Below are positions 42,594 to 51,634 of a stretch of DNA of 64,000 bases, one piece after another; position 1 is the stretch's first letter; the number at the start of each line of letters is the position of its first letter. This DNA comes from Streptomyces venezuelae (GTDB lineage: Bacteria > Actinomycetota > Actinomycetes > Streptomycetales > Streptomycetaceae). Location of the stretch: contig NZ_CP029189.1 in the NCBI RefSeq assembly GCF_008642275.1, forward strand, positions 3,168,001-3,232,000, given 5' to 3'. The position numbers and the translations under genes are program-made. The notes below the pieces were generated by a model, which worked only from the letters and a program-made list of their open reading frames with translations, was not told the DNA's origin and did not search any database.

Positions 42594-43724
42594 TCAGGCG
42601 GACTGCCGGAAGCGGGTCGTGCGGTGCACCGGGTCCGTGTCGATGTGCGGGATCACGTGCTCGCCGATCAGCTTGATCGTGGTCATCGTGTCCTCGTACG
42701 AGACGCCGGTCGGCAGGCCGAAGGAGAGCTGGTCGGCGCCCGCCTGCTCCCAGCGCTTGCACTGGGCCCGGACCTCCGACGGGTCGCCGCAGATCAGCAG
42801 TTCCTCGGCGATGAGCAGTTCGATGATCTCCGCGTTGTACTCCGGGAGGGTCTCGGGCCATTCGGGGATCGCCTCGGGCCGCGGGAAGGTGTCGTGGTAG
42901 CGGAAGACCAGCGACTGGAAGCGGTTCATGTTGGCGCCCACGGCGATCTCGACGGCCTTGTCGTGGGTCTCGGCGCAGATGGCGGTCGAGGTGACCATGA
43001 CGTTGTCGTTCACGAAGGCGCCGATGGCCTTCGCCTCCCGGATGGCCGTCTTGTACTGGTCGAGGACCCACTCCATGTCGGAGACCTTCTGCACGCTGAA
43101 GCCCAGCACGCCGAGGCCCTTCTTCGCCGCCATCGCGTACGAGGACGGGGAGCCGGCCGCGTACCACATGGCCGGGTGGGCCTTGCCGTACGGCTTGGGG
43201 AAGACCTTCCGCGGCGGGAGCGACCAGTGCTTGCCCTGGAACCCCTCGTACTCCTCCTGGAGGAACATCTTGGGGAATTCCGCGATGGTCTCCTCCCAGA
43301 TCTCCTTGGTGCCGTTCATGTCCTCGATGCCCGGCAGAAAGCCGAGGATCTCGTGGCTGCCCGCGCCGCGGCCGGTGCCGAACTCGAAGCGGCCCTTGGA
43401 GAGGTGGTCGAGCATGGCGACCTTCTCGGCCACCTTGACCGGGTGGTTCACCGGGGCGAGCGGGTTGAAGATGCCGGAGCCGAGGTGGATGCGCTCGGTG
43501 GCGTGGGCGAGGTACCCGAGGAACACCTCGTTCGCCGACAGGTGCGAGTACTCCTCCAGGAAGTGGTGCTCGGACGCCCAGGCGTACTTGAAGCCGGACT
43601 TGTCCGCCTGTATGACGTACTCGGTCTCCTCGATCAGCGCCTTGTGCTCTGCCTCGGGGTCGACCTTGGACCGCGCCTCAGGCACGTATCCCTGCACAAA
43701 GAGCCCGAATTCCAAGGGGTTCAC
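42594..43724 (-). CDS. LLM-class flavin-dependent monooxygenase
   Basis: A 376-aa bacterial-luciferase-like enzyme: FGLFVQGYVPEARSKVDPEA, SGFKYAWASEHHFLEEYSHL, LGSGIFNPLAPVNHPVKVAE, LDHLSKGRFEFGTGRGAGSH and MWYAAGSPSSYAMAAKKGLG. The longer, LuxA-like form suggests FMNH2-dependent monooxygenation, although F420 cannot be ruled out. The start is GTG with AAAGGA close upstream. Its promoter region carries two CTGAYG-N3-CRTCAG operators, so it is likely the most tightly repressed gene of the cluster. Confidence 0.9.
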   Translation of the reverse strand: MNPLEFGLFVQGYVPEARSKVDPEAEHKALIEETEYVIQADKSGFKYAWASEHHFLEEYSHLSANEVFLGYLAHATERIHLGSGIFNPLAPVNHPVKVAEKVAMLDHLSKGRFEFGTGRGAGSHEILGFLPGIEDMNGTKEIWEETIAEFPKMFLQEEYEGFQGKHWSLPPRKVFPKPYGKAHPAMWYAAGSPSSYAMAAKKGLGVLGFSVQKVSDMEWVLDQYKTAIREAKAIGAFVNDNVMVTSTAICAETHDKAVEIAVGANMNRFQSLVFRYHDTFPRPEAIPEWPETLPEYNAEIIELLIAEELLICGDPSEVRAQCKRWEQAGADQLSFGLPTGVSYEDTMTTIKLIGEHVIPHIDTDPVHRTTRFRQSA

Positions 43725-43737
43725 CGTCCTTTGGTTT

Positions 43738-43752
43738 CTGACGTTGCGTCAG
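43738..43752. promoter_or_regulatory. Operator CTGACG-TTG-CGTCAG
   Basis: A perfect palindrome 14 bp upstream of the LLM monooxygenase start. One of six sites of this family in the window. Confidence 0.78.
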
Positions 43753-43798
43753 ATTCGATGTCTCGACTGTTCCATCGCCGGGGTGGGACCGTCAATAC

Positions 43799-43813
43799 CT
43801 GACGACCCATCAG
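43799..43813. promoter_or_regulatory. Operator-like CTGACG-ACC-CATCAG
   Basis: A near-perfect palindrome (one substitution between arms) 61 bp from the site at 43738. It overlaps the stop codon of the upstream SDR and faces the LLM monooxygenase promoter. Confidence 0.6.
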
Positions 43814-44595
43814 AGAATGCTGACGCCCGCAATCCAGCCGCCGTCGATCACGAACGGCTGGCCGGTGATGTAGGAGGAGTCGTCGCCCGTCAGGAAGAGC
43901 GCGAGCTTCGCGATCTCCTCCGGCTGCCCCACCCGGCCCATCGGGACGACCCGCTTGTAGAGCTCCGCCATCGCGTCCCTGGCCTCGTCGGTCATGTTCG
44001 CCGGGTCCAGCAGGCCCGGGTTGGCCATCGGGGTGTCCACGGCGCCCGGGCACATCGCGTTGACCCGGATGCCCTTGGCCGCCAGCTCCAGCGCGGCCAC
44101 CCGGGTGAGCCCCAGGATCGCCGCCTTGGTGGCGGCGTACGTCCCGACGTACGCCATGCCCGTCAGGCCCGTGTACGAGGAGGTGTTGACGATGGTGCCG
44201 CCGCCCGCCGCCTCGATCTCGGGAGCCACCGTCTTGATGCCGAGGAAGGCGCCCACCTGGTTGACCTGGACCACCTGCTGGAACTCCTCCAGCGGGGTCG
44301 CGGTCAGCTCGTTGAAGCGCAGGATGCCCGCGTTGTTGACCAGGCCGTCGACCGGCCCGAAGGTCTCCTTCGCCGCGGCGATCGCGGCCGCCCAGTCCTC
44401 CTCGCGGCTCACGTCCATCCGTACGTACCGGGCCCGGTCCTCGCCGATGTCCTTGGCCACCGCCGCGCCCTGCTCGTCCAGGACGTCACCCAGGAGCACC
44501 CGCGCCCCCTCGGCGGCGAAGAGCCGGGCCTCCTGCTCGCCCTGCCCGCGCGCCGCGCCGGTGATGATGACGACACGCCCGTCCAGCTTGCCCAT
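43810..44595 (-). CDS. Short-chain dehydrogenase/reductase (hydroxysteroid dehydrogenase-like)
   Basis: A 261-aa SDR: cofactor loop ITGAARGQGEQEARLF, NNAGI motif in GLVNNAGILRF, catalytic Ser in IVNTSSYTG, Tyr/Lys in YVGTYAATKAAIL, and C-terminal ITGQPFVIDGGWIAG. The sequence type is close to 3-alpha/20-beta-hydroxysteroid dehydrogenases and related alcohol dehydrogenases, but the substrate is unproven. It lies between two LLM oxidoreductases on the same strand, so it probably acts in the same pathway. Confidence 0.92.
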   Translation of the reverse strand: MGKLDGRVVIITGAARGQGEQEARLFAAEGARVLLGDVLDEQGAAVAKDIGEDRARYVRMDVSREEDWAAAIAAAKETFGPVDGLVNNAGILRFNELTATPLEEFQQVVQVNQVGAFLGIKTVAPEIEAAGGGTIVNTSSYTGLTGMAYVGTYAATKAAILGLTRVAALELAAKGIRVNAMCPGAVDTPMANPGLLDPANMTDEARDAMAELYKRVVPMGRVGQPEEIAKLALFLTGDDSSYITGQPFVIDGGWIAGVSIL

Positions 44596-44630
44596 GATCC
44601 GTCAGCCCCCATTCGTCCAGCCGTCCGGCC

Positions 44631-44678
44631 GTTCAGTCATTGAGTCGTTCAGACGTTCAGTCGTTCAGTCGTTGAGGA
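44631..44678. repeat. Six 8-bp tandem units (GTTCAGTC-like)
   Basis: Units at 44631, 44639, 44647, 44655, 44663 and 44671 match GTTCAGTC with up to three changes. The tract spans the end of the LLM gene and the spacer before the SDR, and may vary in length. Confidence 0.75.
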
Positions 44679-45612
44679 GGGGGGCCACCTCGGCCCCGAA
44701 AGCGGTGATCTGGTCCACGAGTTCGGCCCGGTCGCGGCTGCGGAAGCGCACCTGGATCTGGTCCACTCCGAGCGCCCCGTACTCCCGCAGGGACTCGGCG
44801 AGCGCCTCCGCCTTGCCGGTGAGGGCGCGGCGGCCGGTGTCCCAGCCGGGCTCGCCGACGTACAGCGCCTCGGTGATCGCGCCGAACTCGAACGGGCCGT
44901 CCGCCCCGGCCTCGGCGCGCAGCTCCTCGATCCGGGCGATCTGCGCCGGGAGCCTGTCGCGCGGGTCCCCCTGCGGGAGCCAGCCGTCCCCGCGGACCGC
45001 GGCCCGGCGCACGGCGGCGGGCGAGGAGCCGCCGACCCAGACGGGGATCCGCTCCTGCGCGGGCCGCGGCAGCTGGCCGAGGTCCTTGAAGGAGAACAGC
45101 TCGCCCTCGAACTCCGGGTACTCCTCGGGGCCCAGCGCCGCCCGCAGCGCGTCCAGGGTCTCGTCGAGGACGGCGCCCCGTCGCGCGAAGTCGACGCCGA
45201 GCACCTCGAACTCCTCCTGCACGTGCCCGGCGCCCACCCCGAGGATCAGCCGGCCGCCGGAGAGGTGGTCGAGGGTGGCGTACTGCTTGGCGCTGACCAG
45301 CGGGTGGCGCAGGCCCAGGATCGCGACGTGGCTCAGCAGCCGTACGCGCTCGGTGATGCCGGCCAGGAAGGACAGGGTGGCCACCGGGTCGTACCAGACG
45401 GTGCTCATGGGGCCGGCGAGCCGCCGCGGGACGGCCACATGGTCACAGGTGGCCACGTACCCGAAGCCGGCCCGGTCGGCGGCCCGGGCGATCTCGGCGA
45501 GATCGGCGGCCGTGGCCGCGGCCTCCCAGGGTTCGGCGTAGATGGTGCTCTGCGACTGGACCGGGAGCTGCATCCCGTAGACCAGCCGACCTTGCGGAAA
45601 CACGCGCGCCAT
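44665..45612 (-). CDS. LLM-class F420-dependent oxidoreductase
   Basis: A 315-aa luciferase-like TIM-barrel protein: GYVATCDHVAVPRRLAG, LLSHVAILGLRHPLVSAKQY, LDHLSGGRLILGVGAGHVQE, ERIPVWVGGSSPAAVRRAAV and RGDGWLPQGDP. This length and pattern are typical of actinobacterial F420-dependent members. It is the first gene of the leftward catabolic cluster. A CTGACG-N3-CGTCAG palindrome lies 62 bp upstream of its ATG. The stop codon falls within an 8-bp repeat tract. Confidence 0.9.
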   Translation of the reverse strand: MARVFPQGRLVYGMQLPVQSQSTIYAEPWEAAATAADLAEIARAADRAGFGYVATCDHVAVPRRLAGPMSTVWYDPVATLSFLAGITERVRLLSHVAILGLRHPLVSAKQYATLDHLSGGRLILGVGAGHVQEEFEVLGVDFARRGAVLDETLDALRAALGPEEYPEFEGELFSFKDLGQLPRPAQERIPVWVGGSSPAAVRRAAVRGDGWLPQGDPRDRLPAQIARIEELRAEAGADGPFEFGAITEALYVGEPGWDTGRRALTGKAEALAESLREYGALGVDQIQVRFRSRDRAELVDQITAFGAEVAPLLND

Positions 45613-45673
45613 GAGGGGCCCGCCTCGCCTTCGTCTGCCGATTCGTCATATCGGTGCGGGCCCATCGTCGTAG

Positions 45674-45688
45674 CTGACGATCCGTCAG
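45674..45688. promoter_or_regulatory. Operator CTGACG-ATC-CGTCAG
   Basis: A perfect palindrome in the divergent region between the LLM oxidoreductase and the membrane protein at 45761. Same family as the sites near 13.5, 43.7 and 58.5 kb. Confidence 0.78.
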
Positions 45689-45760
45689 ACAAGGGGTGCG
45701 GCACACCCGCGGCGGAACCGGGGCGTTCCCCCGCCCCGTCCCGCTCGCTAGGGTGCGCGC

Positions 45761-46399
45761 GTGGATCTGATACTCACGCTGGTCAGCGGGATCGCCTGGA
45801 CGGTCGTGTACCTGGAGGCGATCCGCGTCGGACTGCGGGACCGGACGTACGCGATGCCCGTCGCCGCGCTCGCGCTCAACTTCGCCTGGGAGACGACCTA
45901 CGCGGTCCGCGACGTCTCCACCGGGCTCTCCGCGCAGGGCGTGGTCAACGTGGTGTGGGCGGTGGCCGACCTGGTGATCGTCTACACCTACCTGCGCCAC
46001 GGGCGCGCCGAGCTGCCGGAGTTCGTGACCCGGCCGCTCTTCGCCGGCTGGTCGGTCCTGGTGTTCGGGACGGGCTTCGCCGTGCAGTGGCTGTTCCTGG
46101 CGCACTTCGGTGCCCACGACGCGAGCCGGTACTCGGCGTTCCTGCAGAACCTGCTGATGTCCGGCCTGTTCATCGCCCTCTACGCCGCCCGGCAGGGGCC
46201 GCTCGGGCAGTCCCTGACCATCGCGGTCGCCAAATGGCTGGGGACGCTCGCGCCGACCCTGCTGTTCGGGGTGGTGGAGGACGCGCCGTTCATCCTCGGT
46301 CTCGGGATCCTGTGCTCGGTCTTCGACCTCGTCTACATCGGGCTGCTGCTGCGGCCCCGCCCCGCCCGGCTCAGAAGCCTTCCGGCCCCATCACGATGA
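45761..46399 (+). CDS. Membrane protein resembling transmembrane (Pyr4/PaxB-type) terpene cyclases
   Basis: A 212-aa protein with about seven membrane helices (GIAWTVVYLEAIRVGL, VVNVVWAVADLVIVYTYL, GWSVLVFGTGFAVQWLFLAH). Helix 2 carries LNFAWETTYAV, like the N-x-x-W-E motif with the catalytic Glu of Pyr4-like cyclases, and a later acidic VVEDAPFILG/FDLVYIG segment could supply the second acid. Those enzymes cyclise prenylated meroterpenoids; activity here is unproven. A TAGGGT hexamer ends six bases before the GTG with no ribosome-binding site, indicating a leaderless mRNA. Confidence 0.6.
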   Translation: MDLILTLVSGIAWTVVYLEAIRVGLRDRTYAMPVAALALNFAWETTYAVRDVSTGLSAQGVVNVVWAVADLVIVYTYLRHGRAELPEFVTRPLFAGWSVLVFGTGFAVQWLFLAHFGAHDASRYSAFLQNLLMSGLFIALYAARQGPLGQSLTIAVAKWLGTLAPTLLFGVVEDAPFILGLGILCSVFDLVYIGLLLRPRPARLRSLPAPSR

Positions 46400-47222
46400 C
46401 CGGCTTCGCCGCCGGGTCGAGGGTCTCCAGGACCTTCCGCATGGCTTCCTTGGGAATGCCCACGCAGCCCTGCGAGGGCCCGTCGTGGTCCACGTGCAGC
46501 CAGATGTTGCCGCCCTTGTCCTCGCCGTCCGGCATCACCGGGTCCAGCGGGGACGTGCCCGGCCTGCGGTTGAAGTCGATGGCGACGACGTAGTCGAAGG
46601 AGCCCGTCAGGGACTCCCCGTTCACCCCGAGACCCGAGGGGACGAAGCCGTTGTCCCGGTCGTACGGGAGCCTGGTGCCGGGCGGCTTCGGCAGCAGACC
46701 GCCCGCGTCGGTGAGCGCGAAGACGCCCATCGGCGAGGTCAGGTCTCCGTACGTGCGTTCGGTGGACCAGCCGTTGGCCCCGTTGCGGGCCGGCCAGCTC
46801 TCGGCCCGGACCCAGTCGGCGCCGGCCGCCGGGCGCGTGTAGAAGGCGGCGGTGGACTCCGAGGAGTCGACGGCCTTGCCGGTGACCAGGATGAGCTGAC
46901 GGGATTCGGCCGGAATCCGGGCCCGGGTCTGGTCGCTGACCCCGCTCAGGCCCTGCCGGGCGGCCTCCTCGGCCGCCCGCTCGGCGGCCTGCTGCGCGGC
47001 CCGCCGGGCGTCACGCGCGGCCCGGTCCTCGGCCTGCGGCCGGGAGTCCGCCCGGGCCTGCGGCCGCGGGCCGGCGGCCTGGTCCGGATCCTGGGCCGCA
47101 TACACCCAGCCGGCCGTGAAGGTCACCAGGCCGAGCACGGCGGCGAGGGCCACCCGGGGGGACCTGCGGACCGCGCGGGGCTTGCCGGACGGACGGGAGC
47201 GGGCTCGGACGTGCTGGCTCAT
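46371..47222 (-). CDS. L,D-transpeptidase (YkuD domain)
   Basis: A 283-aa exported enzyme. An Arg-rich start and one N-terminal helix (VALAAVLGLVTFTAGWVYAA) are followed by an Ala/Arg/Glu-rich coiled linker (~residues 55-95). The YkuD domain ends in the catalytic HVDHDGPSQGCVGI (Cys nucleophile). It cross-links or modifies peptidoglycan stem peptides outside the membrane. Its 3' end overlaps the convergent membrane-protein gene by 29 bp. Confidence 0.9.
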   Translation of the reverse strand: MSQHVRARSRPSGKPRAVRRSPRVALAAVLGLVTFTAGWVYAAQDPDQAAGPRPQARADSRPQAEDRAARDARRAAQQAAERAAEEAARQGLSGVSDQTRARIPAESRQLILVTGKAVDSSESTAAFYTRPAAGADWVRAESWPARNGANGWSTERTYGDLTSPMGVFALTDAGGLLPKPPGTRLPYDRDNGFVPSGLGVNGESLTGSFDYVVAIDFNRRPGTSPLDPVMPDGEDKGGNIWLHVDHDGPSQGCVGIPKEAMRKVLETLDPAAKPVIVMGPEGF

Positions 47223-47294
47223 TCCTCCGACCGTACATCAGCAGGCCGCCGGAGCCCGGGTGGCCGCGACCTGCGCGCCCAGGCCGTCACTTTC

Positions 47295-47320
47295 GGATCG
47301 TGCCGGGCCCGCCACGATCC
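47295..47320 (-). terminator. Hairpin downstream of the histidine kinase gene
   Basis: GGATCGTG (47295-47302) pairs perfectly with CACGATCC (47313-47320), 13 bp past the kinase stop and in the leftward direction of transcription. Confidence 0.55.
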
Positions 47321-47332
47321 GATCGGGACGGC

Positions 47333-48558
47333 CTAAGCGGTCCGCAGGAAGCGGACTCGGACCGTCAGGCCGCCGTCCGGGGCCGGATTGGCCTCCGCCA
47401 CGAGCTCGGCCCCGTGCGCCCGCGCGATCGAGGCCACGATCGACAGCCCCAGCCCGGCTCCCTCGCCCACGGTGTGCAGCCGTTCGGCACGCCTGCGGAA
47501 GGGCTCCAGCAGTCCCGGGACGTCCGCGGGGGCGATCACCGGTCCGGTGTTCGACACCGTCAGTTCCCCCTCGGCGGAGGTGGACACGCCGATCCGGCCG
47601 TCGGCGCGGTTGTGCCGTACGGCGTTGGCCAGCAGGTTCCGCAGCAGATGCCCCAGCAGGGTCCGGTCCCCCTGCACGGTCAGCGGCGCGAGGGTCCGTA
47701 CGACGGTGAGCCCCTGCTGCGGACAGGCCGCCAGCTCGGCCGCCGCGAGCGCCGCGAGGTCGACCGGGCCGGTGGACTCCAGCCCCTGCTCCGAGACGGC
47801 GAGCAGCAGCAGGGACTCGATGAGGTGCTCGCTGGAGTCGGCGACGCCGATCAGCTTGGCGCGGATCCGGGCCACCTTCTCCGGCGAAGGATCCCCCGCC
47901 AGGCCGATCTCGGCCGCCGCCCGCTGCACGGCCAGCGGGGTGCGCAGCTCGTGCGCCGCGTTCGCCGCGAACCGCCGCTGGGCGGAGACCAGCTGCTCCA
48001 TCCGCCCCAGCATCGCGTCGAAGGTGTCGGCCAGCTCCTTGAGCTCGCCGGGCGGGGCGTCGAGGGAGATCCGCTCGTCCAGGTTCTCCCCGGACAGGCG
48101 GCGCGCGGTCTCGGTGATCACCCCGACGGGGCGCAGCACCCGGCCGGCCATCCACCAGGCGAGCCAGATCGACAGCACGGCGAAGACGGCCAGCGCGAGG
48201 AGGGAGTACACGAGCAGCCGGTGCCGGGTGGCGTCGGTGACGGCGTCGGAAAGGTTCTGGGTGTAGGCGTAGCGCTCCAGCTGCTCAGGGGTGGGGGTCT
48301 GGCCCGGGGGCAGTTTCCGCGCCGGTTCGCAGGGGCACCCCGGGGTGATCTTCTCGCCGGGGACGGCCCCGGGCGAGGGGACCGCGTAGGCCGGGGAGAC
48401 CGTACGGACGGCCCCGCTGACGCTCGCGTACAGGCCCTGGCCGACGAGGAGGTAGACCAGCGCCACCAGGCCGCCGCCCGCCAGGAGCAGCAGGGAGCCG
48501 TACAGGGCGGTGAGGCGGCCCCGCTCGGTGCGCAGCGGCCCCGTCGGCGAACGCCCGC

Positions 48559-48562
<4 letters not shown>
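47333..48562 (-). CDS. Two-component sensor histidine kinase
   Basis: A 409-aa membrane kinase with two helices (ALYGSLLLLAGGGLVALVYL and LLVYSLLALAVFAVLSIWLA) around a ~110-residue extracytoplasmic sensor with a Pro-rich stretch and Cys-x-Cys (GCPCEP). HAMP, the H-box RRFAANAAHELRTPLAVQRA, N-box LLRNLLANAVRHN and G-box GEGAGLGLSIVASIA follow. GTG at 48562 overlaps the response-regulator stop (GTGA). The divergent lipoprotein-adaptor-ABC operon is its probable target. Confidence 0.94.
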
Positions 48563-49221
<659 letters not shown>

Positions 49222-49311
49222 GGCGTCCTCTCTACCGGAGATCGGTGTTTCGCCGTTGTAAGCAGGGTGCGAGAGGGAAGCGAAAGGCCCGTTCACCGCA
49301 GGCTCGGGCCC

Positions 49312-49797
49312 ATGAAGCGATCCCTGATCATGACCACGGCCGCGGTCGTCACCGGGCTGACCCTGTTCGCCACCGCCTGCGCGAACGACGCGTCGGCGGG
49401 GAAGGAGGACTCCTCCGGGGGTGGCGGGGGCGGCGCCGGGACGGTGGCCGACAACGCGGTGAAGATGCGCCAGTGCCTGCGCGAGCAGGGCATCGACGTG
49501 CCCGATCCCGAGCCCGGCCAGGACCCGCGCGGGATGACGATCGGCGGGGACGCCGATCCGCAGAAGATGCAGGAGGCCATGAAGAAGTGCGGGACGAGCA
49601 CCGGCACCGGGGCCGGCAGGGAGCCCACGCAGGAGGAGAAGGACAAGGAGCTGGAGTGGATCCGGTGCATGCGCGAGAACGGGGTCGCCCTCAAGGACCC
49701 TGAGTACAACGGCGGCATGAAGAGCGCCACCGAGATCCCCAAGGGTCAGGAGAAGGCCTTCGAGGAGGCCCAGAAGAAGTGCGACACGGGCCGATGA
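49312..49797 (+). CDS. Secreted lipoprotein of a MacB-type export operon
   Basis: A 161-aa protein with a lipobox (GLTLFATAC), a Gly/Ser-rich linker and a mature part with two similar Cys motifs, MRQCLREQGIDVPDPEPGQD and IRCMRENGVALKDPEYNGG. This repeated (M/I)R-x-C-(M/L)RE-x-G-(I/V) pattern is typical of lipoproteins preceding such ABC operons in Streptomyces. The stop overlaps the adaptor start as ATGA. It may act as an extracytoplasmic sensor or substrate-binding partner. Confidence 0.85.
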   Translation: MKRSLIMTTAAVVTGLTLFATACANDASAGKEDSSGGGGGGAGTVADNAVKMRQCLREQGIDVPDPEPGQDPRGMTIGGDADPQKMQEAMKKCGTSTGTGAGREPTQEEKDKELEWIRCMRENGVALKDPEYNGGMKSATEIPKGQEKAFEEAQKKCDTGR

Positions 49798-50900
49798 GGA
49801 AGCGGGCCAAGTGGCTGCTGGCCTCACTCACCGCCGTACTGGCCGTCTCGGGCGGCGGATGGGCCGTCATGGCGCAGCCGCAGCGCGACGGGGGCGGGCA
49901 GGAGCAGCGCGCGGCCGGCGGACTGCCGCCGGCCACGGCGCCGGTCAAGCGCGGTGACCTCGGCTCGGGTCTCCAGGTGGAGGGCACCCTCGGCTACGCG
50001 CGGGAGCGCAAACTGAACGCGGCCGGGCCCGGCGTGCTCACGTGGACCGCGGGCGCGGGCTCGGCGGTGGAGCGCGACGGGAAGCTGTACGAGGTCAACG
50101 GCCGGGCGGTGCGGCTCATGTACGGGTCCACGCCGATGTACCGGCCGCTGAAGGCCGGCGACAAGGGCGAGGACGTCAAGCAGCTCAAGCGCAATCTGCA
50201 GGCCCTCGGGTACGGGACCGGGCTCGACCCGGAAGACGGCACCTTCACGGCGGGCACGGCCACGGCGGTCAAGCGGTGGCAGAAGGCGCACGAGGTGACG
50301 CAGACGGGCGAGGTCGGCAAGGAGGACGTCGCCTTCGCGACGGGGCCGCAGCGGGTGCGCACGGGCGACGCGGCGGTCGGTGACGAGCTGGCACCGGGCA
50401 AGCCGGTGCTGACGGTGACGGGCACCGAACGGATCGTCCGCTGCCGGCTGGACGCGGCGAAGGCGGGCGCGGCGAAGGCGGGCGACCCGGTGACCGTACG
50501 GCTTCCGGGCGGCGGCAGCGCCACCGGGAAGATCGACTCGGTGGGCGGGTCCGCCGGCCCCGACGACAAGGACGGCGGCGGCGCGGGCGGACCTGGCGGC
50601 GGCGGCGACAAGAAGGCCCAGGTCGAGGTCGTCGTCACCTTCGACAAGGCCGCCGGGGTGAACGTGCCGGACCAGTCCCCGGTGACGGTCGGCCTGACCG
50701 GTGAGACCCGCAAGGGCGTGCTCTCCGTACCGGTCAACGCGCTGCTCGCGCTCGCGGGCGGCGGCTTCGGCGTCCAGGTCGTGGAGGACGGCCGGGCCCG
50801 CGAGGTCCCGGTCGAGCTCGGCATCTTCGGTAACGGCCGGGTCGAGGTGACCGGCGACGCCCTCAAGGAGGGCATGCAGGTGGGGATCCCGAAGCTGTGA
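49794..50900 (+). CDS. Efflux periplasmic-adaptor-like protein with peptidoglycan-binding domain
   Basis: A 368-aa membrane-anchored protein. An N-terminal helix (WLLASLTAVLAVSGGGWAVM) precedes a region like the HlyD/RND adaptor. Within it is a PG-binding_1 domain (KAGDKGEDVKQLKRNLQALG, FTAGTATAVKRWQKAHEV). The C-terminal beta-barrel part has VPVNALLALAGGGFGVQVVE. It should link the MacB-type transporter to the cell wall. Overlaps with both neighbours (ATGA, GTGA) fix its ends. Confidence 0.88.
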   Translation: MRKRAKWLLASLTAVLAVSGGGWAVMAQPQRDGGGQEQRAAGGLPPATAPVKRGDLGSGLQVEGTLGYARERKLNAAGPGVLTWTAGAGSAVERDGKLYEVNGRAVRLMYGSTPMYRPLKAGDKGEDVKQLKRNLQALGYGTGLDPEDGTFTAGTATAVKRWQKAHEVTQTGEVGKEDVAFATGPQRVRTGDAAVGDELAPGKPVLTVTGTERIVRCRLDAAKAGAAKAGDPVTVRLPGGGSATGKIDSVGGSAGPDDKDGGGAGGPGGGGDKKAQVEVVVTFDKAAGVNVPDQSPVTVGLTGETRKGVLSVPVNALLALAGGGFGVQVVEDGRAREVPVELGIFGNGRVEVTGDALKEGMQVGIPKL

Positions 50901-51634
50901 CGGCCACGACGACGCATCCGGCGGCACGCCGGACGACGCATCCCGACCCGGTCGTGGAACTGACCGGGGTCACCAAGGAGTACCCGGGCGGGGTCGCGGC
51001 CCTGCGCGGGGTCGACCTGACCGTCGCCTCCGGCGAACTCCTCGCCATCGTCGGCCCGTCGGGCTCCGGCAAGTCCACGCTGCTGCACATCGTCGGCACC
51101 CTGGACCGCCCGACCTCGGGCGGCGTACGGATCGCCGGGTACGACATCGCGGCCCTCCCGGACCGTTCGCTGTCGGCCCTGCGCTCGCGGCACGTCGGCT
51201 TCGTCTTCCAGTCCTTCCACCTGGTGCCGGGGATCAGCGCCCTGGCCAACGTCGCCGAAGGGCTGCTCTACAGCGGCCTCCCGCGGGCCGAACGGCTGCG
51301 CCGGGCAGCACAGGCCCTGGACCGGGTGGGCCTCGGCGACCGGACGGACCACCGGCCGCACGAGCTGTCCGGCGGGCAGAAGCAGCGTGTGGCGATCGCC
51401 CGGGCGGTGGCGGGCGCACCGGACCTGCTGCTGGCCGACGAGCCGACGGGCGCGCTGGACACGGCGTCCGGGGAGTCGGTGATGGAGTTGCTGCGCGAGC
51501 TGAACCGGGACGGCGCCACCATCGCGGTGATCACCCACGACCAGGAGATCGCGGCGGGCCTGCCGCGGCAGGTACGGATCCGCGACGGGGAGATCGTCGC
51601 GGACGTACGGAACCGGGCGGGGGCGGCGTCGTGA
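50897..51634 (+). CDS. ABC transporter ATP-binding protein (MacB/LolD type)
   Basis: A 245-aa ATPase: Walker A IVGPSGSGKSTLLHIVG, Q-loop FVFQSFHLVPGISALANV, signature LSGGQKQRVAIARAVA, Walker B LLLADEPTGALD, H-loop VITHDQEIA. It powers the MacB-like permease encoded next. GTG 50897 overlaps the adaptor stop. Confidence 0.96.
   Translation: MTATTTHPAARRTTHPDPVVELTGVTKEYPGGVAALRGVDLTVASGELLAIVGPSGSGKSTLLHIVGTLDRPTSGGVRIAGYDIAALPDRSLSALRSRHVGFVFQSFHLVPGISALANVAEGLLYSGLPRAERLRRAAQALDRVGLGDRTDHRPHELSGGQKQRVAIARAVAGAPDLLLADEPTGALDTASGESVMELLRELNRDGATIAVITHDQEIAAGLPRQVRIRDGEIVADVRNRAGAAS

Noticed and set aside
39172..43167. A 1331-codon minus-strand frame read as one fusion of ALDH, amidohydrolase and LLM
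   Set aside because: Only the final ~490 codons are in the aldehyde dehydrogenase frame; the rest is a shadow of the two other genes.
44587..44602. CTGACGGATCATGGG at the SDR start as an operator
   Set aside because: Only one arm matches; the other half is the ATG context, so it is not a palindrome.
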